Shown here: positions 32,488 to 42,080 of the stretch, piece after piece
Numbering within the stretch: the first letter of the stretch is position 1
Layout of the letters: each line of letters starts with the position of its first letter
Origin: Brucella pseudogrignonensis
GTDB taxonomy: Bacteria > Pseudomonadota > Alphaproteobacteria > Rhizobiales > Rhizobiaceae
Direction of reading: 5' to 3'
Assembly: GCF_002252525.1 (NCBI RefSeq)
Contig: NZ_NNRM01000017.1
Coordinates: forward strand, 739,972 to 803,971
DNA length: 64,000 bases
Notes under the pieces: model-generated
The model's input: the letters and a program-made list of their open reading frames with translations, nothing else
Database searches by the model: none
Told to the model about the DNA's origin: nothing
Translations under genes and position numbers: made by a program

Positions 32488-34475
32488 ATGTCGAGATTGG
32501 TCATTTCGCGCTTGTTCTGGCACTGGCTTTGTCAGTGGTGCAGTCAATCGCGCCTGTTGTTGGCGCACAGCGCAGAGACATGCAGCTGATGGGCGTCGCC
32601 GTGCCGACTGCGCTGGCTGTTTTTGCTCTTATTGCTTTTTCTTTCGCAGTTCTGACTTTCGCCTATGTCGTCTCTGACTTCTCAGTTCTGAATGTTGTCG
32701 AGAATTCGCATTCGCAAAAGCCGATGCTCTATAAAATTACCGGCGTTTGGGGCAATCATGAAGGCTCAATGCTCCTCTGGGTGTTGATCCTTAGCTTCTT
32801 CAGTGCGTTGGTTGCTGCCTTTTCAGGCAACTTGCCAGAAACGCTACGCGCAAATGTGCTTGGTGTTCAGGGTTGGATCGGAACCGCATTTCTCGCTTTC
32901 ATCATTTTCACGTCCAATCCGTTTACGCGTATTATCCCCGCGCCGATTGAAGGTGGCGATCTAAACCCGATCCTTCAGGATATTGGTCTCGCGATCCATC
33001 CGCCGTTGCTTTATCTCGGCTATGTCGGATTTTCAGTCTGTTTTTCCTTTGCCGTAGCAGCGCTGATCGAAGGTCGTCTTGATGCGGCTTGGGCGCGCTG
33101 GGTTCGCCCTTGGGCGTTGGTCGCCTGGATGTTTCTGACTGGCGGTATCGCGATGGGTTCATATTGGGCCTATTACGAACTCGGCTGGGGCGGCTGGTGG
33201 TTCTGGGACCCGGTCGAGAATGCGTCCTTCATGCCATGGCTGGTAGGAACCGCTTTGCTGCATTCGGCAATCGTAATGGAGAAACGCTCAGCGCTGAAAA
33301 TCTGGACCGTCTTGTTAGCGATCTTGACCTTCTCGCTGTCACTGCTTGGCACTTTCCTTGTGCGTTCCGGTGTGTTGACTTCAGTGCATAGTTTCGCGAC
33401 CGATCCGGGGCGCGGTCTCTTCATTCTTGCTATTCTCGCGATCTTCATCGGTGGGTCGCTGTCGCTTTTTGCACTTCGTGTTCAGAGTCTGACTTCAGGC
33501 GGGTTGTTCCAGCCGATTTCGCGTGAAGGCGCTTTGGTCTTCAACAATCTCTTTCTCACGACTGCTGCTGCAACCGTCCTTATTGGGACGCTCTATCCCC
33601 TGCTGTTGGAAGTGATGACCGGAGAGAAGATCTCTGTCGGCGCTCCCTTCTTCAACATGACCTTCGGACCATTGATGATTCCGCTGTTGTTGGCAGTCCC
33701 ATTTGGCCCGTTGCTAGCTTGGAAACGCGGTGATCTGTATGGTGTCGCACAACGGTTGATGACTGCCTTCGCTCTGTCACTGATCACTGTCGGTATTGTG
33801 GTTTGGCGTAGCAATGCCCATTCCGTACTTGCCGCGCTGGGTATTGGTCTTGCCGTTTGGCTGATCCTTGGAAGCCTGACCGATCTTTGGCTGAAGGCAG
33901 GTATCGGCAAGGTTTCGGCAGGCAAAGCATTTTCTCGCTTCAAAGGCTTGCCGCGTTCCGTCTTTGGAACGGCGCTGGCACATATAGGCCTCGGCGTGAC
34001 CTTGCTCGGCATAGTCAGTGTCACAACTTACGGCACTGAAAGTGTCTTGCTGATGCGGCCGGGCGAAACAACAAAAGTTGCTGAATATTCGTTGCGCTTT
34101 GAAGGGTTGCGTCCTCTCACCGGCTCCAATTTCACTGAAAATCGCGGCAGCTTCACGCTTTTGGATTCCTCAGGTCGTGACATGGGACTGATTGAGCCGT
34201 CGAAGAGGTTCTTCCCGGCTCGACAGATGCCAACAACGGAATCAGGTATTCGCACGCTTTGGTTCAGTCAGGTTTACGTTGCTTTGGGCGATGAGCCGGG
34301 AAATGGTTCCATCGTTGTACGCGTCTGGTGGAAACCGCATGTGACGCTCATCTGGTACGGCGCATTGGTCATGATGATTGGTGCAATCTTCTCGCTTGCT
34401 GATCGGCGCCTGCGTGTTGGTGCTCCATCGAAGGCCCGTAAATCTTCATCCAAGCCCGCTGAGGCTGCAGCATGA
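32484..34475 (+). CDS. ccmF: Haem lyase subunit CcmF (CycK)
   Basis: The 663-residue membrane protein has about 14-15 helices and the CcmF haem-handling WWD signature [19 protein letters not shown] (about residues 230-250). [20 protein letters not shown] and [17 protein letters not shown], with conserved His residues, are also present. CcmF with CcmH attaches haem to the CXXCH motif of apocytochrome c at the periplasmic face. The start is set by the ATGA overlap with the mini-ORF, and the stop overlaps ccmH by ATGA. Confidence 0.96.
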   Translation: MNVEIGHFALVLALALSVVQSIAPVVGAQRRDMQLMGVAVPTALAVFALIAFSFAVLTFAYVVSDFSVLNVVENSHSQKPMLYKITGVWGNHEGSMLLWVLILSFFSALVAAFSGNLPETLRANVLGVQGWIGTAFLAFIIFTSNPFTRIIPAPIEGGDLNPILQDIGLAIHPPLLYLGYVGFSVCFSFAVAALIEGRLDAAWARWVRPWALVAWMFLTGGIAMGSYWAYYELGWGGWWFWDPVENASFMPWLVGTALLHSAIVMEKRSALKIWTVLLAILTFSLSLLGTFLVRSGVLTSVHSFATDPGRGLFILAILAIFIGGSLSLFALRVQSLTSGGLFQPISREGALVFNNLFLTTAAATVLIGTLYPLLLEVMTGEKISVGAPFFNMTFGPLMIPLLLAVPFGPLLAWKRGDLYGVAQRLMTAFALSLITVGIVVWRSNAHSVLAALGIGLAVWLILGSLTDLWLKAGIGKVSAGKAFSRFKGLPRSVFGTALAHIGLGVTLLGIVSVTTYGTESVLLMRPGETTKVAEYSLRFEGLRPLTGSNFTENRGSFTLLDSSGRDMGLIEPSKRFFPARQMPTTESGIRTLWFSQVYVALGDEPGNGSIVVRVWWKPHVTLIWYGALVMMIGAIFSLADRRLRVGAPSKARKSSSKPAEAAA

Positions 34476-34948
34476 AGATTGCGAGAGGGTTTACAGCACT
34501 TTTCCTGGCAGTCCTTTTGTCATTTTACGGGTCCGCCGCACTTGCGGTGAACCCGGATGAGATATTGCCTGATCCGCAATTGGAAAAACGGGCACGGCAG
34601 ATCTCGGCAGAGCTGCGGTGCATGGTCTGTCAGAACGAATCGATTGATGATTCCAACGCTGAATTAGCGCGTGACCTTCGTATTCTGGTGCGTGAACGCC
34701 TGACATCGGGTGATTCTGACAAGCAGGTCATGGATTTTGTCGTTGATCGATATGGTGAATTTGTTCTGCTGAAACCTCGTTTCAATGCCCAGACAGCATT
34801 TCTTTGGGGTTTCCCTGTACTTGTTTTGCTGTTTGGTGGAATTGCTTTGTTCATTGCTTTCCGCAGACGAAATGCGGTCGTCGAGGTCCAAAAGCCTTTG
34901 TCTGAGCGTGAAAAAGCCGAGCTTTCCCGGCTTCTTGATGACAAATAA
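34472..34948 (+). CDS. ccmH: Cytochrome c maturation protein CcmH (CycL)
   Basis: The 158-residue product has a signal peptide ([21 protein letters not shown]), a helical domain with the redox pair in [19 protein letters not shown] (CxxC, about residues 49-52), the [11 protein letters not shown] helix, and a C-terminal membrane helix ([20 protein letters not shown]). It reduces the apocytochrome CXXCH thiols before haem attachment. It is the last gene of the operon. Confidence 0.95.
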   Translation: MKIARGFTALFLAVLLSFYGSAALAVNPDEILPDPQLEKRARQISAELRCMVCQNESIDDSNAELARDLRILVRERLTSGDSDKQVMDFVVDRYGEFVLLKPRFNAQTAFLWGFPVLVLLFGGIALFIAFRRRNAVVEVQKPLSEREKAELSRLLDDK

Positions 34949-35115
34949 GATCTTTTTCTTCTCCTGAATTGAACCCAAACCTTACAAAACTTTCATTTTC
35001 CGGAAATTGAGCGGTAAGGTAGCTCGAACTATCTTGTGCTCTATAAAGGATTACAGGACCGGATTTGCCTTGGTGGAAATACTGGTCCGAGATTGCTGCT
35101 CGTAAGGAGAGACAG

Positions 35116-36663
35116 ATGTCGAAGATCATAACTTCAAAGTACCGTAAGGGTGTTGCAGCAGTAGCGCTGTCCGCCGCGCTGGCTGGTGCCTTCGTTGCCA
35201 CCGGCCCGATGGGCGTGATGAACAATGCCCGTGCTGAAGCCGTAAGTGTCACTCCGCCCCAGCAAGCTGGCTTTGCTGATCTGGTCGAAAAGGTTCGTCC
35301 GGCAGTCGTCAGTGTTCGTGTCAAGAAAGATGTTCAGGAAACAGCAAACAGCGGTTCGCAGTTTTCCGGACCTCCCGGATTTGATCAGCTCCCAGACGGC
35401 CATCCATTGAAGCGCTTCTTCCGTGATTTTGGTATGGAACCGCGCGGCGATGCACGTCCTGATAGCCGTCGTCCTGGCAGAGGTCCAAAGGGTCGCCCGG
35501 GCCATGAGCGCCCTGTCGCACAGGGTTCCGGCTTCTTCATCTCTGAGGATGGCTACCTTGTCACAAACAACCACGTTGTTTCAGATGGCGATGCCTATAG
35601 CGTCGTTCTCGACGACGGCACAGAACTCGATGCCAAGCTGATCGGCACCGATCCACGCACTGACCTCGCCGTACTGAAAATTGACGATTCAAAGCGCAAG
35701 TTCACTTATGTGAAACTCGGCGATGACAGCAAGATCCGCGTCGGTGATTGGGTCGTTGCAGTCGGTAATCCTTTCGGTCTCGGCGGTACTGTAACCTCCG
35801 GTATTGTCTCTGCTCGTGGTCGTGACATCGGTGCAGGTCCTTACGACGACTTTATTCAGATTGATGCTGCAGTGAACAAGGGTAACTCCGGCGGTCCAGC
35901 CTTCGACCTTTCCGGTGAAGTTATCGGCATCAACACCGCCATCTTCTCCCCTTCAGGTGGCAGCGTGGGTATTGCCTTTGCAATTCCTGCATCGACCGCC
36001 AAGCAAGTTGTCGATCAGCTGATCAAGAAGGGCTCAGTTGAACGCGGTTGGATCGGCGTACAAATTCAGCCGGTAAACAAGGACATTGCCGCGTCGCTCG
36101 GCCTTGCAGAAGAAAAGGGCGCACTTGTTGCATCGCCTCAGGCCGATGGTCCGGCTGCCAAGGCTGGTATCAAGGCTGGTGATGTAATCACTGCCGTCAA
36201 TGGTGAGACAGTTCAGGACCCACGCGATCTTGCTCGCAAGGTTGCGAACATTATCCCGGGCGAAAAGGCTGCTCTGACTGTATGGCGCAAGGGTAAGGCT
36301 GAAGAAGTCGATATCACCATTGCAGCCATGCCGCAGGATCTCGGAAAGGCTGACACCCAGTCCGGTGGTGGTGGCGATACCGAGCAGGGTGAAACCCTCG
36401 ACTCGTATGGTCTGACTGTCACCCCTTCTGAAGAAGGTGATGGCGTGGTGGTCACAAATGTTGACCCTGACAGCGATGCATCTGATCGCGGCATCCGTTC
36501 CGGCGATGTGATCGTAAGCGTCAACAATCAGGTGGTGAAGAACGCCGCAGACATCAATAAGGCAATTACCGAAGCTTCAAAGGCTGGTCGTAAGGCGGTA
36601 TTGTTGCAGCTCCAGAGCAATGATCAGAGCCGCTTCGTGGCGCTGCCTATCGATCAAGGATAA
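35116..36663 (+). CDS. degP: DegP/HtrA periplasmic serine protease
   Basis: The 515-residue protein has a signal peptide (VAAVALSAALAGAFVATGPM), the trypsin-like domain with catalytic His (VTNNHVVSDGD), Asp (DPRTDLAVLKI) and Ser (NKGNSGGPAFDLSGEV), then two PDZ domains (about 300-385 and 415-505; GWIGVQIQPV, SDRGIRSGDVIVSVN). ATG 35116 follows AAGGAGAGAC; the longer frame from 35065 adds no signal. It degrades or refolds misfolded envelope proteins. A Pro/Arg-rich loop lies before the catalytic His. Position after the ccm operon and before a two-component pair is syntenic with Sinorhizobium. Confidence 0.95.
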   Translation: MSKIITSKYRKGVAAVALSAALAGAFVATGPMGVMNNARAEAVSVTPPQQAGFADLVEKVRPAVVSVRVKKDVQETANSGSQFSGPPGFDQLPDGHPLKRFFRDFGMEPRGDARPDSRRPGRGPKGRPGHERPVAQGSGFFISEDGYLVTNNHVVSDGDAYSVVLDDGTELDAKLIGTDPRTDLAVLKIDDSKRKFTYVKLGDDSKIRVGDWVVAVGNPFGLGGTVTSGIVSARGRDIGAGPYDDFIQIDAAVNKGNSGGPAFDLSGEVIGINTAIFSPSGGSVGIAFAIPASTAKQVVDQLIKKGSVERGWIGVQIQPVNKDIAASLGLAEEKGALVASPQADGPAAKAGIKAGDVITAVNGETVQDPRDLARKVANIIPGEKAALTVWRKGKAEEVDITIAAMPQDLGKADTQSGGGGDTEQGETLDSYGLTVTPSEEGDGVVVTNVDPDSDASDRGIRSGDVIVSVNNQVVKNAADINKAITEASKAGRKAVLLQLQSNDQSRFVALPIDQG

Positions 36664-36700
36664 TGATGATCGTCTGGACAATTAGTGTCTGAAATTCAGA

Positions 36701-36725
36701 TGCCAGGCGGTCAGTCCGCCTGGCA
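36701..36725 (+). terminator. Terminator-like hairpin after degP
   Basis: TGCCAGGCGG and CCGCCTGGCA form a perfect ten-base stem with loop TCAGT. The T content after the stem is low (TTGCT), so efficiency is uncertain. It lies 37 bases after the degP stop and before the response regulator promoter. Confidence 0.6.
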
Positions 36726-36820
36726 TTGCTCCATTTACCACATCGAACTTTGTTTTTACGCGTGTCGTCAAAGGAAGAAACTCGTTCCAACTTTTCCCCG
36801 ACATGCTTTAGGGTGGCGCC

Positions 36821-37531
36821 ATGAAGATTCTCGTTATTGAAGACGACCGCGAAGCGGCCCGCTATCTTGAGAAGGCCTTTATCGAGGCTGGCCATTCTGC
36901 CGACATTGCTGGCGATGGTGAGATTGGTTATACGTTGGCTGAAAACGGTAGCTATGATGTGCTGGTCGTTGACCGGATGTTGCCGAAGCGCGATGGCCTT
37001 TCTGTGGTCGCCGGGCTGCGTGCGAAAGGCATGGAAACGCCGGTTCTTATCCTTTCTGCCCTTGGCGAAGTAGATGATCGCGTGACAGGACTTCGCGCAG
37101 GCGGTGACGATTATCTGACCAAACCTTACGCATTTTCCGAGCTTCTGGCTCGTGTTGAAGTTTTGCAGCGCCGTTCAAGCCCTCGCGAAGCGGACACGAT
37201 TTATCGTGTTGGCGATCTGGAGCTTGATCGCCTCGCACACACTGCGCGCCGACAGGATGTAGACATCACACTTCAGCCGCGTGAGTTTCGTCTGCTCGAA
37301 TATCTGATGCGCCATGCAGGTCAGGTCGTGACACGTACTATGCTGCTTGAAAATGTTTGGGATTATCATTTTGATCCTCAGACCAACGTGATCGACGTCC
37401 ATATCTCGCGCCTGCGCTCCAAGATCGAGAAGGGCTTCGATGGCCCGCTTTTGCATACAGTGCGTGGCGCCGGCTACATGTTGAAAGCTGGACGCGCTAA
37501 AAGCTCATCAGCGAGTGCCAAGGTGGAATGA
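36821..37531 (+). CDS. OmpR-family response regulator
   Basis: The 236-residue product has a receiver domain (MKILVIEDDREAARYLEKAF, phospho-Asp in VLVVDRMLPKRDGLS at about 51, Lys in DDYLTKPYAF) and a winged-helix effector (LQPREFRLLEYLMRHAGQVV, VIDVHISRLRSKIEKGF, TVRGAGYML). It is coupled by ATGA to a histidine kinase. The corresponding S. meliloti pair also lies between degP1 and glnE, but I do not know a named function. Envelope stress sensing is a possible guess from the degP neighbour. Confidence 0.9.
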   Translation: MKILVIEDDREAARYLEKAFIEAGHSADIAGDGEIGYTLAENGSYDVLVVDRMLPKRDGLSVVAGLRAKGMETPVLILSALGEVDDRVTGLRAGGDDYLTKPYAFSELLARVEVLQRRSSPREADTIYRVGDLELDRLAHTARRQDVDITLQPREFRLLEYLMRHAGQVVTRTMLLENVWDYHFDPQTNVIDVHISRLRSKIEKGFDGPLLHTVRGAGYMLKAGRAKSSSASAKVE

Positions 37532-38928
37532 TGGGTCGCTTTTCTGCGCTCATGCGCACGACAGCTGCGCGACTATCGACACTCTATCTGCTATTGTTTG
37601 CTGTTGGTGCGGTGGCATTGGTCTTTTACATGACCAATCTTTCCGCTTCGATTATCAATACCCAGACGCAGGAAGCACTGGGTGAAGAAGTTGCGAGCAT
37701 TGGTAAGGCCTATGCGCGTGGCGGCATTCCGCAGCTCGTACGCACGATTGATTATCGGTCGCGTCAACCCGGCGCCTATCTCTATCTCGTTGCTGATCCA
37801 TCGGGGCGGATTCTTTCTGGCAACGTAGAAGGCGTTGAACCGGGCGTTCTGGACACTGACGGCATCGTTGAACGAGCCTTCAAATATCGCCGCTATGGTG
37901 AGCAGGGCACGGAAACCGAGCATCGCGCAATTGCTGTGGTGATCGCGCTTCCGAATGGCATGCGTCTTCTGGTTGGTCGCGATCTTGGTGAACCGGAACG
38001 GTTCCGCGATCTGGTACGCCGATCGCTTATGTTGGCGCTCGGCATTATGGGTGTCGGCGCGCTGTTGATCTGGTTCTTTGTGGGCCGTCGAGCACTCAAG
38101 CGTATTGATGAAGTTTCGCGTGCTTCGCAACGCATTATGGATGGCGATCTGACTGGTCGGTTGCCTGTTAATGGTTCCGGCGATGAGTTTGATCGTCTTT
38201 CTGGCAACCTCAATGTCATGCTTGGACGAATTCTGGAGCTCAACGAAGGTTTGAAGCAGGTATCCGATAATATTGCTCACGACCTCAAGACGCCGCTCAC
38301 CCGCTTGCGCAATCGGGCGGAAGAAGCGCTCTCAGGCAAAAAAGCAGGAACAGAATATCGTGAAGCGCTGGAAGACATCATCGGTGAATCCGATCAGCTG
38401 ATCCGTACTTTTAATGCGATCCTTATGATCTCACGCTTGGAAGCGGGCTATTCTTCGGAAAATCTGGAGAATATGTCGGTCGCGCCAATCGTCAGCGATG
38501 TGTCGGAAATGTATGAGCCGGTTGCCGAAGACGCTGGCGTAAAGCTTACTCTTGGTGATCTGATTGACGTGCCTTTGCATATCAATCGTGAGCTTGTCGG
38601 TCAGACCGTTTCCAACCTTGTCGATAACGCCATTAAATATGCGCTGAATAGTGAAAACACCGCAACAGTCACGCTTTCCATGGAACGTGATCAGCAGTGG
38701 GTACGCATTGTGGTGGCTGATAATGGCCCCGGCATCCCGGAAGATAAACGTGAGCAGGCAACTGAACGCTTCGTGCGTCTTGAGGAAAGCCGTACGCAGC
38801 CCGGATCGGGTCTTGGTTTAAGTCTTGCCAAGGCAGTTATGAAGTTGCACGGTGGCGCTCTGCGTCTGGAAGACAATGGACCGGGCCTGCGTGCAGTTCT
38901 CGAGTTTCCGTTGTTGAAGGACAGCTGA
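37528..38928 (+). CDS. Sensor histidine kinase paired with the adjacent regulator
   Basis: The 466-residue kinase has two membrane helices (LSTLYLLLFAVGAVALVFYM and SLMLALGIMGVGALLIWFFV) around a periplasmic domain of about 130 residues, then HAMP (ALKRIDEVSRASQRIMDGDL), the His box VSDNIAHDLKTPLTRLRNR (His about 251) and ATPase motifs LVDNAIKYAL, DNGPGIP and GSGLGLSLAK. The start overlaps the regulator stop (ATGATGG). The signal is unknown. Confidence 0.92.
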   Translation: MMGRFSALMRTTAARLSTLYLLLFAVGAVALVFYMTNLSASIINTQTQEALGEEVASIGKAYARGGIPQLVRTIDYRSRQPGAYLYLVADPSGRILSGNVEGVEPGVLDTDGIVERAFKYRRYGEQGTETEHRAIAVVIALPNGMRLLVGRDLGEPERFRDLVRRSLMLALGIMGVGALLIWFFVGRRALKRIDEVSRASQRIMDGDLTGRLPVNGSGDEFDRLSGNLNVMLGRILELNEGLKQVSDNIAHDLKTPLTRLRNRAEEALSGKKAGTEYREALEDIIGESDQLIRTFNAILMISRLEAGYSSENLENMSVAPIVSDVSEMYEPVAEDAGVKLTLGDLIDVPLHINRELVGQTVSNLVDNAIKYALNSENTATVTLSMERDQQWVRIVVADNGPGIPEDKREQATERFVRLEESRTQPGSGLGLSLAKAVMKLHGGALRLEDNGPGLRAVLEFPLLKDS

Positions 38929-38956
38929 TCTTAATACTCGCATGAATGAGGGGACC

Positions 38957-41899
38957 ATGGCGGCTGAAGACACAAAGGCACTGTTTTTCGACCGAAACCT
39001 TTGTGGGCTGACACCCCTTGATAGTGGGCGTGCAAAATCGTTTTTTACTGATCTCATCCAACGGTCCAAGGAAGAAAATCTTTCCGACGTCGATGCGCTG
39101 TTGCATCAGCCCAAAGCGGAAGCCTTTCTTGCGGCTGTTCTAGATCTTTCCCCCTTCATTCGTGAAGCTCTGACGCGTCATCCTGGAATTCTGCAGCGTC
39201 TGATTGCAAAAACACCCGAGACTGCACTCAGTGACATCATGGGCGAAATATCGGCCAGTGGCACGGAAGAGGGGGCGAGCGAAACTTCGCTTATGTCCGA
39301 TCTACGCCGATTGAAGCGCGAAGCCCATGTGCTGATTGCGCTTTGCGATCTAGGGCAGGTTTTCAATACGGAAACGACAACCGGCTGGCTCACCGATCTG
39401 GCCGAAGCTTGCACCGGTGCAGCCATTCGCTTCCTGCTTCGCGATGCGGATCGTGCGGGTAAGATCAAGCTGGTCGACCAAGCCAATCCTGAAAAAGAGA
39501 GCGGCTGGATTGTGCTCGGCATGGGCAAATTCGGTGCGCGTGAGCTCAATTACTCGTCAGACATCGATCTCATTGTTTTCATTGATTCCGAACGCCCATC
39601 AATTATCGATCCCTATGAATGTGTTGATACGTTCTCACGGTTGACGCGCCGTCTTGTCCGAATTCTGCAGGACCGTACTGCGGATGGTTATGTCTTCCGT
39701 GTTGATTTGCGCTTGCGTCCTGATCCGGGATCAACGCCGCTTGCAATTCCGGTGAGCGCAGCGTTGCACTATTACGAAGGTCGTGGCCAGAATTGGGAAC
39801 GCGCTGCCATGATCAAGGCACGACCAGTTGCTGGTGATCGTGAATCTGGTCTGCAGGTGCTGGCCGAGCTCGCCCCTTATGTCTGGCGAAAATATCTCGA
39901 CTATGCTGCGATTGCCGATGTGCATTCGATCAAGCGACAGATCCACGCTCATAAGGGGCATGGCGATATTGCCGTGCGTGGCCATAATGTGAAGCTTGGG
40001 CGCGGCGGTATCCGCGAAATCGAGTTCTTCGTGCAGACGCAGCAATTGATTGCCGGTGGGCGTTTCCCTGAGTTGCGCGGCAACCAGACCGTGCCGATGC
40101 TTGCCCGGCTTGCTGAACGTGGCTGGATCACCGAGAAAGCACGCGATGCGCTTGCAAAGGAATATTATTTCCTGCGCGACGTTGAGCACCGTATTCAGAT
40201 GATCGCCGACGAGCAGACGCATATTCTGCCGGAAGACGACGAAGGCTTTGCGCGCGTCGCTCGTATGATGAGCTATGCCGATCCAGCAGAGTTTTCCGAT
40301 GTTTTTCTTGCTGCACTCAAGGTCGTTGAAAAGCAGTATGCGGCATTGTTTGAGCAAGCCCCTGAACTGGGTACAGCGACCGGCGGCAACCTCGTCTTCA
40401 CCGGTGATGTTGATGATCCAGGTACGCTCGAAACGCTCTCATCGATGGGTTTTGAACGGCCGAGCGATATTTGCCGTGTAATCCGTACCTGGCACTTTGG
40501 GCGCTATCGCGCCACGCAATCAGCCGAGGCGCGCGAACGCCTGACCGAACTGACACCCGCACTTTTACAAGCCTTTGCCGAAACCAAGCGTGCCGATGAA
40601 TCCTTGCTGCGCTTTGACAGCTTTTTGCAAGGGCTTCCGTCGGGCATCCAGCTTTTCAGCCTGCTGCAATCCAATCCGCGTCTGCTCAATCTGATTGTCA
40701 TGATCATGAGTGCGGCACCTCGTCTTGCAGAAGTCATAACCCGTAACCCGCATGTCTTTGATGGTCTGCTCGATCCGGCAATTTTCTCAGAAATGCCGAC
40801 GCGTCACTATCTGGAAGAGCGGCTCCGCGCGTTTCTCGGATCAGCCAGTGATTATGAGGAGGTGCTTGATCGTCTGCGCATCTTCGCAGCCGAACATCGT
40901 TTCCTGATTGGTATCCGGCTTTTGACCGGCGCGATTGATGGTGTGCGGGCAGGGCGTGCTTTCTCTGATCTCGCCGAGCTTATGATAGGCAAGGCATTCG
41001 AGGCCGTGGAGACGGAATTACAACGCCGACATGGCAAGGTTCCGGGCGCTAAAGTGGCGCTGCTTGCTATGGGTAAACTTGGCAGTCGCGAGCTGACTGC
41101 TGGCTCAGATGTCGATTTGATCCTTCTCTACGATCACGACGTTGACACCGATGAGACCGACGGTGAGAAGCCTCTTGCGCCTTCTCAGTATTACATTCGC
41201 CTTACGCAGCGTCTGATCGCTGCACTGTCTGCGCCGACAGCCGAGGGCGTGCTTTATGAAGTTGATATGCGGCTTCGTCCTTCCGGTAATAAGGGGCCGG
41301 TTGCTACACACATTGAATCTTTTGGCAAATATCAGCGTAGTGAAGCGTGGACATGGGAGCATATGGCACTGACGCGTGCTCGCCCGATCCATGGAGATGC
41401 TGATTTTATTGATTTCATCAAAGATGAGATCGATGAGGTGCTTTCAGCGCCACGCGATACAACGAAGACCGCAAAAGACGTGCGCGAAATGCGCGATCTT
41501 ATCTATCAGGAAAAGCCACCACGGGATGACTGGGATTTCAAGTTGAAACCCGGTGGCATTGTCGATCTCGAATTTATCGCGCAATTTGCAGTTCTAACGG
41601 GCAAGCTGGTCACTGGGCCTAGACCGCTTGGAACCGAAGATGTGCTTTCAGGACTGGACCCGTCCTTTGCCGATCCGGCATCAAGCGACATGCTGGTGGA
41701 GGCACATCGCTTCTACACCAATCTCAGCCAGACAATTCGCCTATGCCTGGGCAGCGACGCATCGCGGGAAGAGTTCATTCCGGGGATGATCGACCTTCTC
41801 TGTCGCGCTGCCGAATTGCCGGACATCAAGCGCGTCGAACATCAATTGGCGGAACTGGCGACAAGTGTTCGGGCCAGTTTTGATGAGCTGATTAAATAA
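38957..41899 (+). CDS. glnE: Bifunctional glutamine synthetase adenylyltransferase/deadenylase GlnE
   Basis: The 980-residue enzyme adds AMP to and removes it from glutamine synthetase under control of PII proteins. It has two nucleotidyltransferase domains: GMGKFGARELNYSSDIDLIV (about 187) and AMGKLGSRELTAGSDVDLIL (about 703), each with the DxD metal pair, plus helical regulatory parts (LGRGGIREIEFFVQTQQLI, KPGGIVDLEFIAQFAVL). ATG 38957 follows GAGGGG; a second ATG lies at 38942. Length is normal. It is followed by a strong terminator. Confidence 0.95.
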   Translation: MAAEDTKALFFDRNLCGLTPLDSGRAKSFFTDLIQRSKEENLSDVDALLHQPKAEAFLAAVLDLSPFIREALTRHPGILQRLIAKTPETALSDIMGEISASGTEEGASETSLMSDLRRLKREAHVLIALCDLGQVFNTETTTGWLTDLAEACTGAAIRFLLRDADRAGKIKLVDQANPEKESGWIVLGMGKFGARELNYSSDIDLIVFIDSERPSIIDPYECVDTFSRLTRRLVRILQDRTADGYVFRVDLRLRPDPGSTPLAIPVSAALHYYEGRGQNWERAAMIKARPVAGDRESGLQVLAELAPYVWRKYLDYAAIADVHSIKRQIHAHKGHGDIAVRGHNVKLGRGGIREIEFFVQTQQLIAGGRFPELRGNQTVPMLARLAERGWITEKARDALAKEYYFLRDVEHRIQMIADEQTHILPEDDEGFARVARMMSYADPAEFSDVFLAALKVVEKQYAALFEQAPELGTATGGNLVFTGDVDDPGTLETLSSMGFERPSDICRVIRTWHFGRYRATQSAEARERLTELTPALLQAFAETKRADESLLRFDSFLQGLPSGIQLFSLLQSNPRLLNLIVMIMSAAPRLAEVITRNPHVFDGLLDPAIFSEMPTRHYLEERLRAFLGSASDYEEVLDRLRIFAAEHRFLIGIRLLTGAIDGVRAGRAFSDLAELMIGKAFEAVETELQRRHGKVPGAKVALLAMGKLGSRELTAGSDVDLILLYDHDVDTDETDGEKPLAPSQYYIRLTQRLIAALSAPTAEGVLYEVDMRLRPSGNKGPVATHIESFGKYQRSEAWTWEHMALTRARPIHGDADFIDFIKDEIDEVLSAPRDTTKTAKDVREMRDLIYQEKPPRDDWDFKLKPGGIVDLEFIAQFAVLTGKLVTGPRPLGTEDVLSGLDPSFADPASSDMLVEAHRFYTNLSQTIRLCLGSDASREEFIPGMIDLLCRAAELPDIKRVEHQLAELATSVRASFDELIK

Positions 41900-41906
41900 A
41901 CTTATA

Positions 41907-41941
41907 CCAAAACTCCATGAGTATGACTCATGGAGTTTTGG
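41907..41941. terminator. Bidirectional terminator between glnE and pleC-like gene
   Basis: A perfect 15-base stem (41907-41921 with 41927-41941) closes on loop TATGA. The right arm ends in GTTTTGG and the left begins CCAAAAC, so it can work in both directions. It follows the glnE stop by eight bases. Confidence 0.8.
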
Positions 41942-42007
41942 TTAAGCCCGAGTGGCGATTGAACTTTTTCAAGGCGTGATGTGTCAGCATCTTCGCGCCT
42001 TGGTATC

Positions 42008-42073
42008 AAGCGCATCCCGAAGCAAACAGATTGAGCATTTCCATTGGTTAAATTGAAACGTGAAATGCTCTAG
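42008..42073. repeat. RIME/Bru-RS-like interspersed repeat, copy E (partial)
   Basis: AAGCGCATCCCGAAGC leads directly into AAACAGATTGAGCATTTCC and the inverse GGTTAAATTGAAACGTGAAATGCTCTAGG. The middle palindromic part found in copy B is missing, so this is an internally deleted copy between the convergent glnE and pleC-like genes. Confidence 0.55.
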
Positions 42074-42080
42074 GATCCAA

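Noticed and set aside
37591-38280. 229-codon minus-strand frame opposite the histidine kinase
   Set aside because: Antisense to the membrane and HAMP parts of a convincing kinase; no start signal.
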